Shown piece after piece: positions 55,901-64,000 of a DNA stretch of 64,000 nt (position 1 is the stretch's first letter; each line of letters starts with the position of its first letter). A model generated the notes under the pieces. It ran no database searches. It was not told where the DNA came from and saw only the letters and a list, made by a program, of their open reading frames with translations. Position numbers and translations under genes: made by a program. Location: NCBI RefSeq assembly GCF_050948175.1, contig NW_027490251.1, positions 186,001 to 250,000 on the forward strand, written 5' to 3'. This DNA comes from Xylocopa sonorina. Taxonomy: Eukaryota; Arthropoda; Insecta; Hymenoptera; Apidae.

Positions 55901-58700
55901 GCATCTCAATTCTATGTTTCATGATAAGATATAATATTCATTGTGGAGACTTAGGTATACCTCGGATTCACTTCAAAAGAATGTAAATGCGACACTTCCT
56001 TGCTAGGAAATAGCGTATTCAGAAGTCTACGTATCGTAGCAATAGAGTTCTAATGCTACTTAAATCGCGGTATCGCATCCCATTTATATGTTTCGCGATA
56101 AGATATAATATTCATTGCGAAATGTCATGTATACTACGTATTCACATCAAAAGAATGTAAGTGCGAATCTTCCTTGCTAGGAAATAGCGTATTCAGATGT
56201 CTACATATCGTAGCAATAGCTTTCTAATGCTACTTAAATCGCGATATCGCATCTCATTTATATGTTTCGTGATAAGATATAACATTCATCGCGAAGTGTC
56301 ATGTATACCTCGTATTCACTTCAAAAGAATGTAAATGCGACACCGTCATGCTAGGAAATAGCGTCTGCAGATGTCTACGCGTCGAGGCAATACAGTTCTA
56401 ATGCTTCTTAAAACGCGATATCGCATCTCTCTTCTATGTTTCATGATAAGATATAATATTCATTGCGAAGTGTCATGTATACCACGCAATCACTACAAAA
56501 GAATGAAAATGCGACACTTCCATGCTAGGAAATAGCGTCTGCAGATGTCAATGCGTCGGGGCAATAGAGTTCTAATGCTTCTTAGATCGCGATATCGCAT
56601 CTCATTTCTACGTTTCGTGACAAGTTATAATATTCATTCCGAAGTGTCATGTAAACCTCGAATTCATTTCAAAAGAATGTAACTGCGACTATTTCTTGCT
56701 AGGAAATAGCGTTTGCAGATGTCTAGTATCGTAGCAATAGAGTTCTAATGCTTCTCAAAACGCGATATCGCATCTCATTTCTATGTTCCCTGATAAGATA
56801 TAATATTTATTGCGAAGTGTCGTGTATACCTCGTATTCACTTCAAAAGGATGTAAATGCGAATCTTCCTTGCTAGCAAATAGCGTATTCAGATGTCTACA
56901 TATCGTAGCAATAGCGTTCTAATGTTACTTAAATCGCGATATCGCATCTCATTTATATGTTTCGTGATAAGATATAGTATTCATTGCGAAGTGTCATGTA
57001 CACCTCGTATTCACTTCAAAACAATGTAAATGCGACACTTCCATGCTGGGGAATAGCCTCTGCAGATGTCTACGCGTCGAGGCAAAAGAGTTCTAATGCT
57101 TCTTAAAACGCGATATCGCCTCTCACTTCTATGTTTCATGATAAGATATAATATTCATTGCGAAGTGTCATGTATACCTCGTATTCACTTCAAAAGAATG
57201 TAAATGCAACTATTCCTTGCTAGGAAATAGCGTTTGCAGATGCCTACGTATCGTAGCAATAGAGTTCTAATGCTTCTTAGATCGCGATATGGCATCTCAT
57301 TTCCATGTTTCGTGATAAGTCATAATTATCTTTCCGAAGTGTCATGTATACTTCGTACTCACTTCAAAAGAATGTAAGTGCGACACTTCCATGCTAGGAA
57401 ATAGCGTTTGCAGATATCATCGCATCGAGGCCATAGGGTTCTAATGCTTCTTAAAACGCGATATCGCATCTCACTTTTATGTTACATGATAAGATATAAT
57501 GTTCATTGCGAAGTGTCATGTATACCTCGTATTCACTTCAAATGAATGTAAATGCGAATCTTCCTTGCTCGGAAATAGCGTCTGCAGATGTCTACGTATC
57601 GTAGCAATAGAGTTCTAATGCTTCTCAAAAAGCGATATCACATCTCATTACTATGCTTCATAATAATATGTAATATTCATTGCGAAGTGTCATGTATACC
57701 TCGCATTCACTCCAAACAAATGTAAATGCGGCACTTCCTTGCTAGGAAATAGCGTTTGCAGATGTCTACGTATCGTAGCAATAGGGTTCTAATGCTTCTA
57801 AAACGCGATATCGCATCTCATTTCTATGCTTCATGATAAGATATAATATTCATTGCGAAGTGTCATGTATACCTCGTATTCACATCAAAAGAATGTAAAT
57901 GCGACTATTCCTTGCAAGGGCATAGCGTTTGCAGATGCCTACGTGTCGTAGCAATGGAGTTCTAATGCTACATAAATCGCGATTTCGCATCACATTTCTA
58001 TGTTTCGTGATAAGATATAATATTCATTGCGAAGTGTCATGTATACCTCGTTTTCACATCAAAAGAATGTAAATGCGACTATTGCTTGCTAGGAAATAGC
58101 GTTTGCAGATGTCTACGTGTCGTAGCTATAGCGTCCTAATGCTTCCTAGATCGCGATATCGCATCTCATTTCTATGTTTCGTGATAAGTTATAATATTCA
58201 TTCCGAAGTGTCATATAAACCTCGAATTCACTTCAAAAGAATGTAAATGCGACTATTGCTTGCTAGGAAATAGCGTTTGCAGATGTCTACGTATCGTAGC
58301 AATAGTGTTCTAATGCTTCTCAAAACGCGATATCGCATCTCATTTCTATGTTTCCTGATAAGATACAGTATTCATTGCGTAGTGTCATGTACACCTCGTA
58401 TTCACTTCAAAACAATGTAAATGCGACACTTCCATGCTGGGGAATATCCTCTGCAGATGTCTACGCGTCGAGGCAAAAGAGTTCTAATGCTTCTTAAAAC
58501 GCGATATGGCATCTCTCTTCTATGTTACATGATAAGATATAATATTCATTGCGAAGTGTCATGTATAACTCCTATTCACTTCAAAAGAATGTAAATGCGA
58601 CACTTCCTTGCTAGGTAATAACGTTTGCAAATGTCTACAAATCGAAGCAATAGATTTCTAAAGCTTCTTAAAACACGATATCGCATCTCATTTATATGTT
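55901..58700 (-). repeat. Inverted relatives of zone A
   Basis: Minus-strand monomers carry zone A private variants: TTCATTCCGAAGTGTCAT with AAACCTCGAATTCA (near 56,630 and 58,195) is the complement of the zone A CTTCGGAATG/TTCGAGGTTTAC monomer, and CTGCAGATGTCTACGCGTCG (near 56,365, 57,060 and 58,450) is the complement of its CGACGCGTAG monomer. TGCGACTATT monomers (near 56,690, 57,205, 57,900 and 58,070) match AATAGTCGCA. Confidence 0.8.
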
Positions 58701-61700
58701 TCATGATAAGATCTATTATTCATTGCGAAGTGTCACTTACACCTCGCATACACTTCAAATGAATGTAAATGCGACACTTTCTTGCTAGGAAACAGCGTTT
58801 GCAGATCTCTACGTATCGAAGCAATAGAGCTCTAATGCTTCTTAAAACGGGATATCGCATCTCATTTCTATGTTTCATGATAAGATATAATATTCATTGC
58901 GAAGTGTTATGTATTCCTCGTCTACACTTCAAATGGATGTAAATGCAACACTTCCTTGCTAGGATATAGCTGGTCCAGATGTCTACGTACCGAAGCAGTA
59001 GAGTTCTAATGCTTCTTAAAACGCGGCATCGCATCTCATTTCTATGTTTCACGATATGATGTAAAATTCATTGTGAAGTGTTATGTATACCTCGTTTACA
59101 CATCAAAAGAATGTAAATGCGACACTTCCTTGCTAGGAAATAGCGTTTGCAGATGTCTACGTATCGAAGCAATAGTGTTCCAATGCTTCTTAAATCGTCA
59201 TATCGCATCTCATTTCTATGTTTCATGATAAGGTATAATATTCATTGCGAAGTGTCATGTATACCTCGTATTCTTTTCAAAAGAATGTAAATGCGACACT
59301 TCTTTCTAGGAAGTAGGGTTGGCAGATGTCTATGTATCGAACCAATAGATTTCTAATGCTTCTCAAAACGCGATATCGCTACTCAGTACTATGTTTCATG
59401 ATAATATATAATATTCATTGTGGAGTGTTATGTATATCTCGCATACACTTCAAATGAATGTAAATGCGACAGGTCCTTGCTAGGAAATAGCGCTTGCAGA
59501 TGTCTAGGTATCGTAGCAATAGAGTTCCAATGCTACTTTAAACGCCGAATCCAATCTCATTTCTATGTCTCATGATAAGATATAATATTCATTGTGCAGT
59601 GTTATGTATATCTCGTCTATACTTCAAATGAATTTAAATGCGACACTTTCATGCTAGGAAATAGCGTTTGCAGATGTCAACGTATCGTGGCATTAGAGAT
59701 CCAACGCTACTCAAAACGCGATATCGCTTCTCATTTCTATGTTTCATGATAATATATAATATTCATTGCGAAGTGTCATGTGTACCTCGTATTCCTTTCA
59801 AAAGAATATAAATGCGACACTTCCTTGCTGGGAAGTAGCGTTTACAGATGTCTACGTATCGAAGCAATAGAGTTCTAAACCTTGTTAATTCGCGACATCG
59901 CATCTCATTCCTATGTTTCATGGTAATGTATAATATTCATTGCGAAGTGTCATGTATACCTCGCATACACTTCAAATGAATGTAAATGCGGCACTTCCGT
60001 GCTAGGAAATAGCGTTTGCAGATGTCTGCGTATCGAAGCAATAATGTCCTAATGCTTTTTAAATCGCGATACCGCATCACAATCCCATGTTTCTCGATAA
60101 AATAGAATATTCTTTGTGCAGTGTTATGTGTACCTCGTATTCACTTCAAATGAATGTAAATGCGACACATCCTTGCTCGGAAATAGCGTTTGCTGATTTC
60201 TACGTATCGAAGAAATAGACATCTAATGCTTCATAAATCGCCATATTACATCTCATTTCTATGTTTCATAATAAGATATAATATTCATTGTGGAGTGTTA
60301 TGTATACCTCGTATTCACTTCAAAAGAATGTAAACGCGACGCTTCCGTGCCGGGAAATAGCGTTTGCAGATGTCTACGTATCGAAGATATAGACATCTAA
60401 TGCTTCATTAATCGCCATATCGCTTCTCATTTCTATGTTTCATGATAATATATAATTTTCATTGCGAAGTGTTATGTAAACCTCGTATTCACTTCAAAAG
60501 AATGTAAATGCCACACTTCCTTGCTAGCAAATAGCGTTTGCAGATGTCTACTTATCGAAGCAATAGAGTTCTAATGCTTCTTAAATCGTCATACCGCATC
60601 TCAATTCTATGTTTCATGATAAGATATAATATTCATTGCGAAGTGTCATGTATACCTCGTATTTACATCAAAAGAATGTAAACGCGACACTTCCTTGCTT
60701 GGAAATAGCGTTTGCAGATGTCTACGTGTCGAAGCAATAGACATCTAATGCTTCATAAATCGCCATATCGCACCTCATTTCTATGTTTCATGATAGGATA
60801 TAATATTCATTGTGCAGTGTTATGTATACCTCGTATTCACTTCAAAAGAATGTAAACGCGACACTTCCTTGCTTGGAAATAGCGTTTGCAGATGTCTACT
60901 TGTCGAGGCAATAGATTTCTAATGCTTCTTAAATCTCCATATGGCATCTCATTTCTATGTTTCATGGTAAGATATAATATTCATTGTGGAGTGTTATGTA
61001 AACCTCGTTTTCACTTTTAAAGTATGTAAACGCGACACTTCGTTCCTAGGAAATAGCGTTTGCAGATGTCTACGTATCGTACCATTAGTGTTCTAATGCT
61101 TCTCAAATCGCGATATTGCTACTCATTACCATGTTTCATGATAATATATAATATTCATTGCGAAGTGTCATGTATACCTCGCATACACTTCAAATGGATG
61201 TGAATGCGACAGTTCCTTGCTAGGAAATAGTGTTTGCAGATATCTACATATCGACGCAATAGAGTTCTAATGCTTCTTAAATCGCGATATCGCATCTCAT
61301 TTCTATGTTTCATGACAAGATATAATATTCCTTGTGCAGTGTTATGAATACCTCGTATTCACTTCAAAAGAATGTAAGTGCGGCACTTCCTTACTAGGAA
61401 ATAGCGTTTGCAGATGTCTACGTATCGAAGCAATAGGGATCTAATGCTTCTTAAATCGCCATATCGCTTCTCATTTCTATGTTTCATGACAACATATAAT
61501 ATTCACTGCGAAATGTCATGTATACCTCGCACACACTTCAAATGAACGTAAATGCGACACTTCCTTGCTAGGAAATAGCGTTTACAGATATCTACGTATC
61601 GTAGCAAGAGAGTTCTAATTCTTCACAAAACGCGAGGCCGAATTTCATTTCTGTGTTTGATGACAGTATATAATATTCATTGTGGAGTGTCATGTATACC

Positions 61701-64000
61701 TCGCATATAATTAAAATGAATGTAAATGCGACACTTCCTTGCTCGGAAATGGCGTTTGCAGGTGTCTACGTTTCGTAGCAATAGAGTTCAAACGCTTCTC
61801 AAAACGCTATATCGCTACTCATTACCATGCTTCATGATAATATATAATTATCATTTTGGTGTGTTATGTATACCTCGCATTCACCTCAAAAGAATGTAAA
61901 TGCTACACTGCCTTGCTAGGAAGTAGCGTTTGCAGATGTCTACGTATCGAAGCAAAAGGGATCTAATGCTTCTTAAATCGCCATATCGCTTCTCATTTCT
62001 ATGTTTCATGACAGTATATAATATTCACTGCGAAGTGTCACTTATACCTCGCATACACTTCAAATGAATGTAAATGCGACACTTCCTTGCTAGGAAATAG
62101 CGTTTACAGATATCTACGTATCGTAGCAAGAGAGTTCTAATGCTTCACAAAACGCGAGGCCGCATTTCATTTCTGTGTTTGATGATAATATATAATATTC
62201 ATTGTGGAGTGTCATGTATACCTCGCATACAATTAAAATGAATGTAAATGCGACACTTCCTTGCTCGGAAATGGCGTTTGCAGGTGTCTACGTTTCGTAG
62301 CAATAGAGTTCTAACGCTTCTCAAAACGCGATATCGCTACACATTACCATGCTTCATGATAATATATAATATTCATTTTGGAGTGTTATATATACCTCGC
62401 AGTCACCTCAAAAGAATGTAAATGCGACACTGCCTTGCTAGGAAGTAGCGTTTGCAGATGTCTACGTATCGAAGCAAAAGGGATCTAATGCTTCTTAAAT
62501 CGCCATATCGCTTCTCATTTCTATGTTTCATGACAATATTTAATATTCACTGCGAAGTGTCATTTATACCTAGCATACACTTCAAATGAATGTAAATGCG
62601 ACACTTCCTTGCTAGGAAATAGCGTTTGCAGATGTCTACGTATCGAAGAAATAGACATCTAATGCTTCATAAATCGCCTTATGGCACCTCATTTCTATGT
62701 TTCATGATAAGATATAATATTCATTGTGCAGTGTTATGTATACCTCTTATTTACTTCAGAAGAATGTAAACGCGACACTTCCTTGCTTGGAAATAGCGTT
62801 TGCAGATGTCTACGTGTGGAAGCAATAGACATCTAATGCTTCATAAATCGCCATATCGCACCTCATTTCTATGTTTCATGATAAGATATAATATTCATTG
62901 TGCAGTGTTATGTATACCTCGTATTCACTTCAAAAGTATGTAAACGCGACACTTCGTTCCTAGGAAATAGCGTTTGCAGATGTCTACGTATCGTACCATT
63001 AGTGTTCTAATGCTTCTCAAAACGCGATATTGCTACTCATTACAATGTTTCATGATAATATATAATATTCATTGCGAAGTGTCATGTATACCTCGCATAC
63101 ACTTCAAATGGATGTGAACGCGACAGTTCCTTTCCAGGAAATAGTGTTTGCAGATATCTACGTATCGACGCAATAGAGCTCTAATGCTTCTTAAATCGCG
63201 ATATCGCATCTCATTTCTATGTTTCATGACAAGATATAATATTCCTTGTGCAGTGTTATGAATACCTCGTATTCACTTCAAAAGAATGTAAATGCGACAC
63301 TTCCTTGCTAGGAAGTAGCGTTTGCAGATGTCTACGTATCGAAGCAATAGGGATCTAATGCTTCTTAACTCGCCATATCGCTTCTCATTTCTATGTTTCA
63401 TGACAATATATAATATTCACTGCGAAATGTCATGTATACCTCGCATACACTTCAAATGAATGTAAATGCGACACTTCCTTGCAAGGAAACAGCGTTTACA
63501 GATATCTACGTATCGTAGCAAGAGAGTTCTAATGCTTCACAAAACGCGAGGCCGCATTTCATTTCTGTGTTTAATGATAATATATAATATTCATTGTGGA
63601 GTGTCATGTATACCTCGCATACAATTAAAATGAATGTAAATGCGACACTTCCTTGCTCGGAAATGGCGTTTGCACGTGTCTACGTTTCGTAGCAATAGAG
63701 TTCTAACGCTTCTCAAAACGCGATATCGCTACTCATTACCATGTTTCATGATAATATATAATATTCATTTTGGAGTGTTATGTATACCTCGTATTCACTT
63801 CAAAAGAATGTAAGTGCGACACTTCCTTACTAGGAAATAGCGTTTGCAGATGTCTACGTATCGAAGCAATAGGGATCTAATGCTTCTTAAATCGCCATAT
63901 CGCTTCTCATTTCTATGTTTCATGACAATATATAATATTCACTGCGAAATGTCATGTATACCTCGCACACACTTCAAATGAATGTAAATGCGACACTTCC
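58701..64000 (-). repeat. Inverted relatives of zone G, with a 14-monomer tandem duplication
   Basis: Monomers such as AACGCGAGGCCGCATTTC (near 62,153 and 63,543) and AATTAAAATGAATG (near 62,232 and 63,624) complement zone G monomers. The CTTCCTTACTAGG monomer at 61,390 and again at about 63,825 shows a 2,436-bp (14-monomer) step. The outer copy (62,306-64,000) mirrors 51,060-52,745, and the inner copy (about 61,380-62,120) mirrors 50,500-51,250. Confidence 0.82.

Larger units (their letters stand above)
54418..64000 (-). repeat. Satellite DNA array, about 174-bp monomer, reverse orientation
   Basis: About 55 monomers of the same satellite read on the minus strand: the + strand shows CGCGATATCGCATCTC, ATGTTTCATGATAAG and TTCCTTGCTAGGAAATAGCG in order. 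The array begins at AAATGCGACACTTCC, monomer position 110 in minus-strand reading, whereas the left array ends at position 137. The first monomer is unusually diverged, as expected at an array edge. It runs to the window end. Confidence 0.98.

Noticed and set aside
1..64000. CRISPR-like array of regularly spaced repeats
   Set aside because: Repeat and intervening sequence are both parts of a 174-bp monomer with no unique spacers, no short fixed direct repeat, and no cas genes.
1..64000. CENP-B box in the monomer
   Set aside because: TTCGATACGTAG and neighbouring TTCG sites do not fit the TTCGNNNNANNCGGG core; no CGGG follows at the required spacing in the consensus.

Overview
This window is almost entirely satellite DNA from a eukaryotic chromosome. 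About 62.4 of 64.0 kb is made of tandem copies of one AT-rich monomer close to 174 bp long, roughly 360 copies. I see no credible protein-coding gene, rRNA, tRNA or CRISPR array. The open frames in the arrays are short, recur once per higher-order repeat, and run through the satellite in arbitrary frames. Monomer length, higher-order repeats (HORs), long homogenised blocks and an orientation switch all fit centromeric or pericentromeric heterochromatin. An insect is plausible; a hymenopteran is only a guess, since nothing in the window identifies the species.

Layout. Positions 1-52,837 form one head-to-tail array on the + strand. It has zones: (A) 1-3,140, a 10-monomer HOR of 1,740 bp; (B) 3,141-8,400, older divergent monomers; (C) 8,845-14,412, two tandem copies of a 16-monomer, 2,784-bp unit, each with a nested 870-bp (5-monomer) tandem duplication; (D) 14,413-28,000, a mosaic of 348-bp dimers and relatives of C; (E) 28,000-40,025, a transition and then an 11-monomer, 1,914-bp HOR in about four and a half copies; (F/G) 40,026-52,837, divergent monomers with short local duplications and one about 1-kb dispersed duplication.

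At 52,838-54,417 the satellite is interrupted by about 1.58 kb of non-satellite DNA with GC-rich blocks, an AT-rich block and a degenerate minisatellite. Past it, 54,418-64,000 holds the same satellite in the opposite orientation. The arrays converge on the insert with their monomer 3' ends. The right array carries inverted relatives of zone A (about 55.9-58.7 kb) and of zone G (about 58.7-64 kb). The most striking structure is a long inverted duplication: 51,060-52,745 is mirrored by 62,306-64,000 with shared private variants, around a symmetry centre near 57.5 kb.

The insert may be the remains of an LTR retrotransposon on the minus strand: the right edge reads TGTGACGTCA on that strand, with a TATA-like box further in. 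This is tentative. No genes act together here; the biology is in the repeat architecture: unequal exchange, segmental amplification, inversion, and dyad-rich monomers of near-nucleosomal length.
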